Below are positions 50,710 through 61,923 of a stretch of DNA of 64,000 bases, piece after piece; positions within the stretch are counted from its first letter, which is position 1; each line of letters starts with the position of its first letter. The position numbers and the translations under genes are program-made. The stretch comes from Fragum whitleyi (lineage: Eukaryota > Mollusca > Bivalvia > Cardiida > Cardiidae): assembly GCA_948146395.1 (NCBI GenBank), contig OX411552.1, positions 4,649,501-4,713,500 on the forward strand. Direction: 5' to 3'. The notes under the pieces were generated by a model. The model was not told the DNA's origin and ran no database searches. It was given only the letters and a program-made list of their open reading frames with translations.

Positions 50710-51435
50710 TTTGAATGAAGCGGAATGAGTGGCATCTTTTCATCCTTTTTTATTGTACCTTCAAGTTGTTAGATTTGAGAAAATGGCAATTTTAAAGTCA
50801 GGTTATATATTCTTATTCATCTTATCTTTATTCTCTCATTATTACTTATAAGTTTTATTTTCATAATCATCTTTTAATACATTCATGTTACTGCTATAAC
50901 TTTTGACGTATATAGGCAGAAAAATAAAATGATTTTCGAAATAACATAATTCATATACATGCATCAACGCCAAGTTCGTTACATCCTTTATTCGTTCTTT
51001 TTAAGTCTTTTTACCCAAATCTCTTACACCTGTATGGGTTTTTTAATGTTTTCCCATATTTCCCAAATTAATGTATTTTTGTTTCTTTATTTGCAAAGAA
51101 GATAATTTAAACAAGTATTTGAATTATGATTTTAATAGCAAACAGTTTCTTGTGGGGCCATCGGGGATTTTCAAAAAGGATTGCAACTGAACCATTGAGA
51201 TGCTGAAAAAATACCTTGACAAATAGCATGAAAACCAAAGGACCGCGGGCGCTTGATTCACTAATTGTGAAACAGTATTTATTTTGTAGATAATGTGAGC
51301 TTTTTACTGTCCTGTTTTAAAACAGGAAAATCAGGTGGTACAGAAAAAAATCAAACTGCGTATATATGATGGCTGGTCTGTATCTGTACATATTGCCAAA
51401 GCGGTTAAATAAAGCATATTGAATGAGTGGTCATT

Positions 51436-51537
51436 GAATACCGTATTTATTAAACGAGTCATCTATAAACAGATAAAAACGAGGCTGTGCCGAGTTTTTA
51501 TCTGTTTTTAGATGACGAGTTTGATAAATTCGGTATT
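51436..51537. repeat. Palindrome (~100 bp)
   Basis: ACGAGTCATCTATAAACAGA TAAAAACGAGGC faces GCCGAGTTTTTATCTGTTTT TAGATGACGAGT. The outer arms ATACCGTATTTATT and GATAAATTCGGTAT also pair. Confidence 0.85.
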
Positions 51538-51939
51538 TTATGAGCACAAATTTGATATTCTATTTATAATATGACGCGAATTTTTGCGAAAAATCGTCAA
51601 ATTTCTTGAAATTTTACATTTCAATTTTATGCGAATCTTATAACGCTATAAAACTGACGTCACAATCTATACATTATGGCGTCATTTACGCGGTTACAAA
51701 ATAGCGATGCTATTCGCTCTGCGTCCATTTGCATAGATATTCCACTAGTGTAATAACACCCATGTAATATCAAAAATATTCAACGGGGTTATTTCACTCT
51801 CGCGGCGTCGGTCATATTATAAATTCCGGTTTCATCACGTGAAGGGCTAATCAGACTGAGCAGAACAGTTTTAGTGTTTGTAGATTTTTCTATATTCCAA
51901 AATATCATACTACCTTCCTTTCTAAAATACAATAAAACT

Positions 51940-52275
51940 TGTTTTAAGCGAATACTAACGGGACCACCAAAAAGCAGTCGTTTAAGAAAATGGCTGCTTA
52001 ATACACGTTATTTGCTTCTTTTAGTACATTTTAATTGGATATGCATATTATTGCAAAATTCTCAATTATCCTATGATATTAAAGTTCAATAGAATCGTCT
52101 CAATGAGACGATTCTTGTGAGTTTTAAAATCAAAGGATTCATTTTCAATAATTTTAAGACCAATCATGCCTAGTTTGTTTTATATTTTGATATAGTGAAG
52201 GGGATTTGGAAAACGGTCGGTTAATAAAGATGGTCACCTAAAAGACGTGGTCGCTTGGGCAAGATTGACTGTATG
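51940..52275. mobile_element. MITE family E (~335 bp)
   Basis: Left AAACTTGTTTTAAGCGAATA CTAACGGGACCACC. Right GACGTGGTCGCTTGGGCAAG ATTGACTGTA. The inner hairpin AGAATCGTCTCAATGAGACG ATTCT is at ~52090-52115. Confidence 0.8.
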
Positions 52276-52417
52276 CCTTTTGTTTGTCCTTTGTTGAACA
52301 TTTTTTTTTCTCAATTTTTTTTTCGAAATTCTTATTCGTTGCTCTTTCACCTCGAAGGTCCTTTATCGAGGAATAAGCGCAAAACTATTGTAAGTGCCTT
52401 TTAAATATAAATGGATA

Positions 52418-52684
52418 TTTGACCCGTCACGCGAAAAGGGACCATCTTGGAAGTGCGTAAAGTGTCGAGCCTAGTCAGACTGCGCGGACGGCGCAGACTG
52501 ACTAGAATCGATACTTTTTGCACCGTGCTTATTTTCTGAATCTAGAATGATCAATCTACCTTCTAGTGAAATTTTTTTTTGAAATGCGACTTCTGGTTGA
52601 CCTATGCTCGATCAAATCTCGTTTAACATAATTCATTTTACAGAATTCCCGGATGGTCTCTTTTCGCGCGATGGGTCACATTTA
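52418..52684. mobile_element. MITE family D, best copy (~267 bp)
   Basis: TTGACCCGTCACGCGAAAAG GGACCATCTTGG at the left mirrors CCCGGATGGTCTCTTTTCGC GCGATGGGTCACA at the right. The inner block CAGACTGCGCGGACGGCGCA GACTGACTAG is also symmetric. Confidence 0.83.
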
Positions 52685-53624
52685 TGAAGTGTTTTTGATT
52701 AAGAGTAAAGAAGACAAGAGCCACAATACACTATTTCTTGGAACTGTAGGAAAACACTTTACCTGGAAAAAAGCACACTCCATGCTCAGTAAATCATTCA
52801 AGAGTCTGGCCTTCTTGCGTAATTGTTTAAACATATGATACAAATTTGTTGTCTGTCAATAGTAAAGTTTCCCAGAACTTTTACCCTTCATATCGCTTTT
52901 GTTCGCATGATTCTGAATGTTCTTATTTACTTATATAGTGCAATGCCCAACTGAAGTTTCATTGTAATTTGTAGATCGATTTTCTGTTTAATAGTTCGCT
53001 ACATTATACATTTTTTTAAATTCACATTTTTAATTTCTCATTTTCAGCACACTTTCGACTGCCGGCATTTATATTTACACTCGAATCCCGTTTTTAATCT
53101 GCATTTTTTAAGATTCAAATTACCCACCAAATAGTATCGTTTTATTTGATTGTTTTGTTTTATATTTGCGACAATATATTTTGAGAAACCATGTCGTTCG
53201 ATATATATTTGACATAACATTGACCCCCTGTAGAGGGCAGTGAGTTAGGCTGGCGATCCGTCAATGATATCATTGCTGATAAGGGAACCTACCGATTGTC
53301 TCCCGTCAGTAAAGTCACAACAATTCACATAAATCATCGGCCTTTATCCACTAGCGCTTACTAAGATTGACTAGGAAATGCACATGTACCCATTAAAGGG
53401 AGACAATTCAGTAACGTTCCAACTAATAAACGATGCACAGTTACTGTTTACTAGCGTCAAAGAAACCCGATGATGACCTTTTTTGTCCTAGTTTTACATA
53501 TGTTTTTCGTACAGTTTTTCTAAATCAAATAAAAATAGTTTCCGTACAGAAACGAAATGTCAACATTCATTGTATTGTAGACGTGTGGTTCCTTAGAATT
53601 TCTGCTTCTACCTTACACATGTAC
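52685..53624. other. Intergenic, unrecognised
   Basis: GATTGTCTCCC (53304) and GGGAGACAATT (53399) form a small inverted pair around a GC-richer ~100 bp, possibly a worn MITE. Nothing else is recognised. Confidence 0.4.
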
Positions 53625-54065
53625 TACAGTTAGTTACATCGTAAAATTGACATTCATCTCATTCAGAACCGTTCTAAATCACTCACTCAGCGCTCCATTA
53701 ACTCAATCCAAACACTCACTCAAACCGCTCAAAAAACGCACAATGGTTACTAAAAAATATACAATCATGGCTACAGTTAAAATAATTGATAATAGATCGA
53801 AATCGCGATTTCACTTACATTATCAAAACTGTAAGCGTCTGATTGGTTCTTAGAGCTATAAAAAGCTACTTATAGAACTTTTAAACAAATAAATTAAAGG
53901 GAGGTAGGAAGATCGCTAATTTTGTTCATGCTGAAAATATTTAGCGATATTGGATAACCTCCCTTTAAATTCACTCAAACTCACTCATTTTGCCCTCATT
54001 CAACTTCATACCAAAATCATTCCAAAACCATTCACTCTTTCGATTTTACGATGTTGTTTACTGTA
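53625..54065 (-). mobile_element. MITE family A, full-length (441 bp)
   Basis: Begins TACAGTTAGTTACATCGTAA and ends GATTTTACGATGTTGTTTAC TGTA. The hairpin arms AGGGAGGTAGGAAGATCGCT and ATATTGGATAACCTCCCTTT are retained. Confidence 0.88.
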
Positions 54066-54389
54066 CACATCAGGAGTTTTGTAATCCTATTGAAACACTA
54101 TTAAGATTGGTATTAAGTCATAGACCAGCGACTGTGATCTAGATCAGACAACTAATAGTATCATTGGTTCCTATTTTTGTAATTAACTAAAATATTTAGA
54201 TTGATGTAGGTATCAGCCAATTCACTGCAAACTGACCAGTCAAATTATGAGTTTTAAAAAATTGTGTTCCCTAATCGAAGTACGTTGGCTCTTCGCCTTC
54301 GATTTTTTTAGTATAACTCTGGTGCAACCCATTTAGAACATACTTTAGTTTATACTAATTTATTTTAGTTCGATTGCGACGTAAGCTTA

Positions 54390-54605
54390 AGCTTATTGAA
54401 TCGCTCTCGAACACTCATTCCTGATGTTTTCACGTCCCTGAGAGAGAGGCAGTGGTTTAAACCTACTGCTACCCAATTTTACAGCTGGGTGAACTGGAGC
54501 TGGTAATTAAATGTTTTGCTCATAAACACACCCCGGTGACAGTTGGGCACGAACCACGGACCTTCAGGTCACGGGTCGAGTGCATTTACCACTAGGCCAC
54601 CAAGG
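54390..54605 (-). mobile_element. SINE group A, copy 3 (best tRNA-like head)
   Basis: On the minus strand it starts CTTGGTGGCCTAGTGGTAAA TGC (A box) and continues to CCGTGGTTCGTGCCCAAC (B box). The body holds TTTTACAGCTGGGTGAACTG G and GTCCCTGAGAGAGAGGCAGT GG. Confidence 0.8.
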
Positions 54606-54677
54606 CAGTCTTACAGACTCTGCAAGCAACTTTTACTTGTTATTTTATGGCACATGTTGGGCAACTTTATGTCACAA

Positions 54678-54812
54678 TCAATCCTGCGTTCAGGAAGACA
54701 AAATGGTGCTAACAGTTTGGACATTATACCCCGCTTTGCACGTACACTTTTGTGCAAAGCGGGGTGTAATTTGCAAACAGTTTGCACTGTTTGGTCATTC
54801 TGAACGCAGGGG
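54678..54812. mobile_element. MITE family B, full-length
   Basis: ATCCTGCGTTCAGGAAGAC and TGGTCATTCTGAACGCAGGG, with ATTATACCCCGCTTTGCACG facing TGCAAAGCGGGGTGTAAT. Confidence 0.88.
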
Positions 54813-55745
54813 TGTTTCTTAGCTTTGGATCTATTATTCAATTCTCCTGCCACATGGGACACCCTAGAATTCCATTATTGCTCACAAAATTGGCCAATAT
54901 GGTCAATATTGTCCGGGTTTACTGCTAAGTTGATCTAATGACATAGGCGGTATTTGAATATTGTCGTATTTATTGTTGTATTTAATGCATTTGTAATGAC
55001 CAGACCTCCCCGACGGCTGTACAAAGGTTATCATGTAATAGAAAGGTCTTGAAAAAATTCGAATGAAAGATGATCTTTGTAAGAATATAAGGAAATACAT
55101 GTACAAATAAAAATGGAATTAATCTCAACAGGAAGATAAATTCATAAAAAAATAAATGAGTTATAATTCAAAATCCTTTGTCATTCTATTTCTTATGAAG
55201 GTAATCTTTCGGTTCGCAGGATTTAAGAAGGATGCATGGGTAATTTGCAATGTTCATTGATATCATTAAATAACCTTTGTCTAGTAGCAGGAGTCTAACT
55301 ATAATTACTGTTAGATCTTTATCACTTCGCCAAGAACAAAAATCCGTTTGTAATCAGTGCTGCTTTGTTTCTTGAAACGTCGACTAAACTTGCAAATTCT
55401 TTCAATGAAAGGTTTCCACAATTAATCAGTCGAAGGAAGGCAAACTTTGCAAGTATTTTAAATGTTCTCACATTGAATCGAGTTTGCGCTAACTCGAGAA
55501 CATACGAAGACTCGAAATGGATTTAAGGTCCGGTCCATTCACTGTTTTTATATGGTTGATTTGTACTGCTTAAACTCGAGCGCGAGTACTATCATAACTG
55601 TTCATATGAGTATATGAGTGAAAATGTAAGTTAATAATATCTTAAATGACGAACCGATCTAGGTTTGTCTTGAGGAGTGGTCCATGGGACCAAATTTTTA
55701 ATTCATGATGATATCTGGGTTTCTCGAATAGTTCTTATCATGCAG
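54813..55745. other. Intergenic, nothing recognised
   Basis: AT-rich, no long frame, no repeat shared with the rest of the window. Confidence 0.5.
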
Positions 55746-55975
55746 TTACAGTTTCTTGAAATATCAAGAAAGTGATAAAGTGAATGCGTTGCAATAATTG
55801 CTGAATGAAATTGAATGAGTGGGGGAGCGAGTTTTATTGAAATTAATCTATTTCTTTTTATGTGTATGAATCTTCACGCTCAAAGATCCACACCAACAAG
55901 AAAAATCGCAGAATGACTTTATCAATTTGAATGAATTGTTGATCGTTTTGAACGATTAAGTGATTGGAAAGAATG
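55746..55975 (+). mobile_element. MITE family A, strongly diverged left part
   Basis: GTGATAAAGTGAATGCG, ATGAAATTGAATGAGTGGG and GAGCGAGTTTT recall the left half of the family. The terminus itself (CAGTTACAGTTTCTTGAAAT) is poor. Confidence 0.4.
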
Positions 55976-56021
55976 TTTTTTTATGCCCTGCATGGGGCAC
56001 TGAGCGTGTGTCTTATAATTA

Positions 56022-56210
56022 GGAACATCACGGAATTGACAAGAAGAATGATTTTGGAATGGTTTTGGAATGAAGTTGAATGAATGTTTGGAGCATGTTT
56101 TGAGTGAAATTTAAGGTAGGTAATCAAATATTGCTATTCTTTTTTCAAGATGGCCATAGTTAGGTATATTTATTACCTCTCATCAACATAATCATACAAG
56201 TTCAAAAGAT
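56022..56210 (+). mobile_element. MITE family A, left part of a split copy
   Basis: AGGAACATCACGGAATTGAC then AAGAAGAATGATTTTGGAAT. It runs to TACCTCTCATCAACATAATC ATACAAGTTC, where ~460 bp of other DNA begins. The right part lies at 56668-56927. Confidence 0.72.
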
Positions 56211-56667
56211 TTAGATGTAGCAGTCATGTCAAGTCATTTGACAATAGAAAAGGGAAGGCACAAAAATATACCATTGCAACAGAGGATCGGATCTATAAAT
56301 TGTGTCGATTATTTTAATTTTTGAGTTATAGAAGATGAGTATCATGTATTTTCCAATGCAGAAATTACGTAAATGAAAGAAATGTTTATCTTTATTCGTT
56401 GTATTCGGGAATCAATAATCGCCAAGGCTTTTATAATCTAATGAAACTAACAATAAACTTATTATTAAAATCTGACTAAATATATTTCGTTTTTATTGAA
56501 AAATCACGTCACAGATATTCATAAAAGGTGAAGACTAGGTTATAAAACAATGCATTATGCATTACTCAACTTTATGACACAATTCTTGTTATTTTTGTTA
56601 GTTGATATATTGTTGTTTGGGCTTTAGGCCTAAATTTACAAAATAAACTTTTGTTCTGTTTTTATTT
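56211..56667. other. DNA between the two halves of a split MITE A copy
   Basis: AT-rich, without a recognised frame. The family block before it (TTACCTCTCATCAACATAAT) is repeated after it as TTATCTCCCTTTAATAAAAT. The join therefore duplicates ~35 bp of MITE, or two overlapping copies abut. Confidence 0.45.
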
Positions 56668-56927
56668 ATTATCTCCCTTTAATAAAATGTGCATACAAGT
56701 TCTATGAATAACTTTCTGTATCTTCATAAACTCATCATACGCTTACAAAATTCAACTATGTCAGTGAAATCGTGGATTTTATCTACCAATATTTATTTTG
56801 AATATAGTTAGTGTTCTTATCATCTTTAGTGAATTTGGAGCGCTTTTGAATGGTTGGAGCGCTGAGCGAATGAATGTGAATGGTTTCGATCGGGAAGATT
56901 GTCAAATTCATTATGTAATTAACTGTA
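56668..56927 (+). mobile_element. MITE family A, right part of a split copy
   Basis: TCCCTTTAATAAAATGTGCA, GTGAAATCGTGGATTTTATC and the end AAATTCATTATGTAATTAAC TGTA match the right half. Confidence 0.75.
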
Positions 56928-57243
56928 AAATAGTTTGAATAGTATTTAAAGTCTGTTTCACCATGTTGCTAACTGAACACGTAGACCCCAAGACTTCAGA
57001 CAAGATGTTCTTAAAAAACTCGGTCCCCTATAATTTTCTCTGTCACACATTTACAAAATAACATGTTCACATTACGAAGATGAATTATGTGTAATTTCCT
57101 GTGACCAGTCAGTTTATCAATCGAGAATTTTTAAAATACGATTTATGACAAGATAATAAATCTTTCAGTATTAATTTAAACACCGGTTTTTGGTTCTTAT
57201 GACATGTCAGAGAGAATCTTCACTGCATTTCGATGTCATTTAA

Positions 57244-57522
57244 TTTTGTTTGTTTGAATTGGGTTTTACGCCAAATTCAACAATCTTTCAGCTATATCGT
57301 GGCGACTTGAGCACCTAATTCTTGGTATTTCTAACACAGTGCTACCATTACATCCTTTCCTAGCATCCATCTACTTTCCCGCGTAGGTCTACTATTACAC
57401 TGTAATCGTATCATTGCTGAAAGACAAATAGTTTCAAGAATGAGTGCCGCCGTCGGGAATCGAACCCAGTACCTCTAGAATGACAGTCCGACGCAATACT
57501 TACTACTATGACGGCGGCTCTT
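57244..57522 (-). mobile_element. SINE group B, copy 3, with 12-bp target duplication
   Basis: GATGTCATTTAA is repeated at 57232-57243 and 57523-57534. The body has GGGTTTTACGCCAAATTCAA and CGTGGCGACTTGAGCACC. The minus-strand B box is in GGTTCGATTCCCGAC. Confidence 0.88.
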
Positions 57523-57653
57523 GATGTCATTTAAAGCGATAGATGTTATTCGCGCCTTAAAATCAACTTAGACCATTCATACGCTGCTCATAATAGTTTA
57601 GTTATATAAACAGCTTGTCGTACAGTAAAGACTACAATCAGCCTCTACAGACT

Positions 57654-57747
57654 TAGAGTCTGTCCTTCGTTCAGAAAGACAGAACAGTGCAAAGTGGGGT
57701 ATAATTCGCACTCAATTTGCAACGTTTGGGTATCCTGAAAGCAGGTT
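57654..57747. mobile_element. MITE family B, centre deleted
   Basis: GTCCTTCGTTCAGAAAGACA then GTGCAAAGTGGGGTATAATT and GGGTATCCTGAAAGCAGG. One arm lacks the inner part. Confidence 0.65.
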
Positions 57748-57779
57748 TAATATCAGTTTTTTCGCTCCAGATTCTCTTA

Positions 57780-58414
57780 AAATGATAAGAACACTAAAGA
57801 TTGGACCTTATTTGTGGCCTCTAGAGAGTAAAAAAGAAATTGTCATAAAGGCCCCTTTTCCCGTGATATGGCATGGATCTTTCCCATTTTCGATAGGGTT
57901 TATCCTTGTGACCTAGCCATTATTCTGAGTTAGTTTCATGAAAATTGAATTATATCTGTGGCTTCTAGAGTGTAAACAAAAAATGTCATTAAGGCCCCTT
58001 TTCCTGTGATAAGGCATGAACCCTTCCCATTTTCAATAGGGTTCATCCTTGTGACCTGACAAACATTCTGACCAAGTTTCATGAAGATTGGACAATATTT
58101 GTGGCCTCTACAGTGTAAACAAGAAAATTGTCTTTAAGGCCCCTTTTCCCGTGATATGGAACGGATCCTTCCCATTTTCAATAGGGTTCATCCTTGTGAC
58201 CTGGGCAACATTCTGACTAAGTTTCATGAAGATTGGGCCATAATTGTGGCCTTTAGAGTATAAACACTAAAATTGTTGACGCCGGACGACGGACGACGGA
58301 CGACAGACGACACATGACACACGACGCACGACGCACGACACACGACGCACGACGGACATTCAATGATCACAAAAGCTCAACTTGAGCACGATATGTTTAG
58401 GTGAGCTAAAAAAA
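57780..58414 (+). mobile_element. Tandem-repeat-cored element, ~144-bp unit, about 4 units
   Basis: Units contain TTGTGGCCTCTAGAGTGTAA, AAGGCCCCTTTTCCCGTGAT and TTTCATGAAGATTGG. TGTGGC starts at 57813, 57957, 58100 and 58245. It is followed by a GACGGAC/GACGCAC microsatellite (58277-58356), the hairpin AGCTCAACTTGAGC and AGGTGAGCTAAA. Confidence 0.85.
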
Positions 58415-58424
58415 TCGTTAGATA

Positions 58425-58687
58425 AAATCCACGATATCACCGACATAATTGATATTTTAAGCGGGTGATGAGTTCTCGAAGACACATAAAGCTATTTTAA
58501 TATCTAGTATGCATATCTTATTAAAGAGTGGTAATCAATATCGCTAATTTTGTTCATCTTGAAATTAGCAGTATTGGATTTCCTCCCTTAAATTGCATTC
58601 AAAACTCACTCATCTCACTCATTTAATTGCATTCCGAAATCATTAAAAAACATTCACGTTGTCTATTTCATGATGTTTTTAACTGTT
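58425..58687 (-). mobile_element. MITE family A, right 60 percent
   Basis: ATCAATATCGCTAATTTTGT then TCATCTTGAAATTAGC keeps the hairpin with a deletion in one arm. The end is TTGTCTATTTCATGATG then TTTAACTGTTA. It begins directly after the AGGTGAGCTAAA end of the neighbouring array. Confidence 0.75.
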
Positions 58688-59430
58688 ACTGCTTTTACCT
58701 TATTATTGTGGATAAATCTTCATAGTCAGACTCTTTTTATGTCCAAAAAATGGGAAATTCCTTTGATAATTTAAATCCAGGGTGATGAAAGTAAAATTTT
58801 AATTTTGAATAAACGCAGCTTATTCATTCCCCTTTTCCTATGCCAAGTGTGAAATATCTAGAAGACAATCGTTTAGTAAACCGTGAGCGTGTCCTTTGAG
58901 ACATCGATAGTTAGCATCTTATTATCAAACTTGATTTGTATGGATGCAATTATAAAGCGGGAGCAAATCGCAGAATTACCAATTCCCTCGACGCTTTTAA
59001 GGAAAAATCGATCATAATCAAGCTCTCATGAATGCTTTCTATTCTTATGTCAAACGTATACGGGAAGTAAAGTCTGAATTATTTCGGAGCTTATTGCCTT
59101 ATTACGGGGAATTTCTATTCAGGGTTTTGATATCCGAGCGCGGAAAATGGAGTTTGACGAGCAATTTGTCGTAAAATGTCCAATTTTTATCACATGGCGG
59201 AGAATTTCAATGGAATCCGTCAGGCCTGGGCAATTAAGATAGCAAAGTATTTGTCATCATCCTTCAGTCGTCAATCTTTGATTAAGTTGCACATGCATAA
59301 ACATAGGCGGATTTATTCGAATACTAAACCTTTAAAAGGTTAACAAATAAGTACAAAGATTTTCACAAGACAGACCCGAATTGAAGAAATGTCGGTTGTT
59401 TGTGTTTTTTTTTTAAATTAAACTAATGGT

Positions 59431-59601
59431 TTATTATAGGGATGAGTGTCTTTTTCACTGCGTTTATTGGGGTATAAAGTGCAATTGCCTTAGCACATGG
59501 CAAATAACGCCCGTAGGGCGTTATGTTTAAGCCATGTGCTAAGGCAATTGCACTTTATACCCAAATAAACGCAGTGAAAAAGACTAACGTCCCTTATAAT
59601 T
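59431..59601. repeat. Long near-perfect palindrome, ~80-bp arms
   Basis: GTCTTTTTCACTGCGTTTAT, TAAAGTGCAATTGCCTTAGC and ACATGG in the left arm are mirrored almost base for base in the right arm. The arms meet at AACGCCC-GTA-GGGCGTT. Over ~52 bp of the stem I see a single mismatch. There is no coding. Confidence 0.9.
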
Positions 59602-60380
59602 GCAACCCTATAGATCGAAGAAACTATTAAAATACTTGGCCAAATAGTCTACTTTCTCCGCGTAAAAAATTACACGAACTATTTTTAGATCGTGTATTGT
59701 TTTATCTCGCTGTCGAAGTGAAATGTCATAAAGTAAAACAAATGATACACAAATAAACGACAACATTAAAATTCGTAGAGGTACTTATGACAAAAAAACT
59801 TGTTTCTGCCAAGTAAGTCTATGTTTTTAAACGAAAACGGCGTGGTCGGTCTCAGTTGAGAGGGTTGCTTGACGGTCTTCGTCGACTTGCGGTTTTCTAA
59901 GTTTACGTCGGCACGGAATCAGAACTGCATGCTTGTTATCGTAAATTCTTTCGAAAATATCTTAATTTATAATAGATTGAATAGAAATGTTGCGTTGATG
60001 ATCGGGAACTAGGTTAATTCGAGTTCCTACAACACAGGACTTGCAGATCGAAGTTCGGGGGTTTCCCGAAAGACCTATTGCATTTTATACAGAAATAAAT
60101 TGCAATGGATTTCCCCACGTGATGCGATTTAAACCAATCAGAATTCTTTATTTTATTGGATTGCAATTATCATGAAATGCACTACCTTTGTTGGTTTGTT
60201 TATCACATGCTGATATCTACACACCCTACTCATTTACTAAACCAACAAAATTAAGCATTAGAAAAATAGAGCATTGAAAATGGCAAATTTCGTTCATTTA
60301 CCGTACTTTTTCCATATTCGTTTTTCTTTACATAAGTTATATTTCTGCATAGAATGAGAGAGAGAAGGGGGCAGACAGAC

Positions 60381-60425
<45 letters not shown>

Positions 60426-61104
60426 AAATTACGGCTGTCGCTTTAATTGAAGTAATCAACGTTACTGCATTAAGATTCAATAATTTTAAGGTTTACAGAT
60501 TAAAATCTGACACAGAAAATCGTTCTTTTTAGGCGTTATGTCGAGTTACCAATCAAGCAAAGAACCATATAATGTTAAATACAACTCAGCTTTTATTTGT
60601 ACAGATAGTGACGTCATCAGAATAACAAAGGGCTTACAATTTACTTAATTTTTCTATAAGTTTTCACCCAAATTAACATATCGGAATGTTATCGACGCGA
60701 TGATATCTAGGCATTTAAAATGATTGAGAATAGATTGAATTTGGTAAATTAAAGGAAAATAAGCATCCATTTTTTCACTTCATTTGAGTATGGATTTTTT
60801 CAAAAGCTCGAAAATCAGTTAAAACGATACAATTAAATAGAAAAAAAATTAAATAAAAATAACAAGCTTTATGTTGTCTTCTCTTTACTGTCGTCTTCTA
60901 TTTATACGCATTAAACTCCCTTAGATTTCGATGAACTAAAGCTATATATTGTAATAAGTGTAGTAATCCGAGGACCTTACCATATTACGTATAAATTCTC
61001 GGCACATGGTATACAAATAAATGAACCATTTAATAGCTTGCAATTTCCAGTGAGAAATGAGCTAAATAGTCATCTTTCGTTTGTTTTGTATCTAAAAAGA
61101 TTGT
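59602..61104. other. Intergenic, AG microsatellite only
   Basis: A GC-richer patch at 59830-59930 carries no convincing frame. TTGCATTTTATACAG and ATCATGAAATGCA near 60077-60181 suggest a weak inverted pair. Confidence 0.4.
60357..60425 (+). repeat. (AG)n microsatellite
   Basis: GAGAGAGA with interspersed CAGACAGA. Confidence 0.95.
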
Positions 61105-61345
61105 TTTGGTAGAATGAGGTCTTACGCCGCTTTCAACAATATTCAGTTATTTCGCGGCGGCTGGAGCACCTAACAATGGATTCTTGGATTTTCGCACACC
61201 GGTACTACCTTTATATCCTTTCCTAGCCCCCGGATGCTATCCCACATAGGTCAGCGATTATCAACCCAACACACATAGGAGACAAATAGTCGGAAAGGAC
61301 GAGTGTCGCCGTCGAGAATCGAACCCGGGGCCTTTTGAATGATGG
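61105..61345 (-). mobile_element. SINE group B, copy 4, head truncated
   Basis: GGTCTTACGCCGCTTTCAAC, TTCGCGGCGGCTGGAGCACC TAAC and GTCGAGAATCGAACCCGGGG. The outermost part of the tRNA-like head is missing. Confidence 0.8.
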
Positions 61346-61559
61346 TAAAAAACGCCTTTGAATCGTTCGAAACTTCATTCAGGCCAGTATAGGAAGTTCT
61401 CAATAAGAATGTTATAACCCCATCTACAAATTCAAGTGTCTACGTTAAATATCAAAACTCAAATCCTCGCACAAGAAAAGCGTTAAATTAATCAATGTTG
61501 TACTATTTCATTGGTTTTAATAAGTAATAAATTATGATAGAGTTTTGTATTTTGTGACA

Positions 61560-61640
61560 ACATTAATGCATTCTTAATTTTCCTGAATCTAGAATGATCA
61601 ATCTTCCTTCTTGTGAATGAATTTTGGATATGCAACATCG
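61560..61640. mobile_element. MITE family D, internal fragment
   Basis: TTCCTGAATCTAGAATGATC AATCTTCCTTCTTGTGAA matches the central segment of the 52.5-kb copy. Both ends are missing. Confidence 0.5.
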
Positions 61641-61923
61641 GGGGCCCGTTCTACTAAATTTCTTACGAAATACATGTAAGTAATCGTAAGTCAAAAGACA
61701 AACCCTACCTTGTGTTTTCATTCATTGTTAGATTCTGCCTTGTAATTTCTCATTGGAATCGTCTTGGAAAGACGATTTCCATGAGTGGAATCGTCTTGGG
61801 AAGACGATTTCAATGAGATAATGCATGGCAGAATTCCATATCTTGTTACTACTGTGGAAGCAACTTAAATTTTTTGACTTACTCAAAAATGATCGTAAGG
61901 TGTTTAGTAACACAGGCCCCTGG
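61641..61923. mobile_element. MITE with GGGGCCYGTT ends (~283 bp)
   Basis: GGGGCCCGTTCTACTAAATT TCTTACGA at the left pairs with a right end whose reverse complement is GGGGCCTGTGTTACTAAACA CCTTACGA. At the centre two hairpins in a row use GGAATCGTCTT and AAGACGATTTC. Confidence 0.8.
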
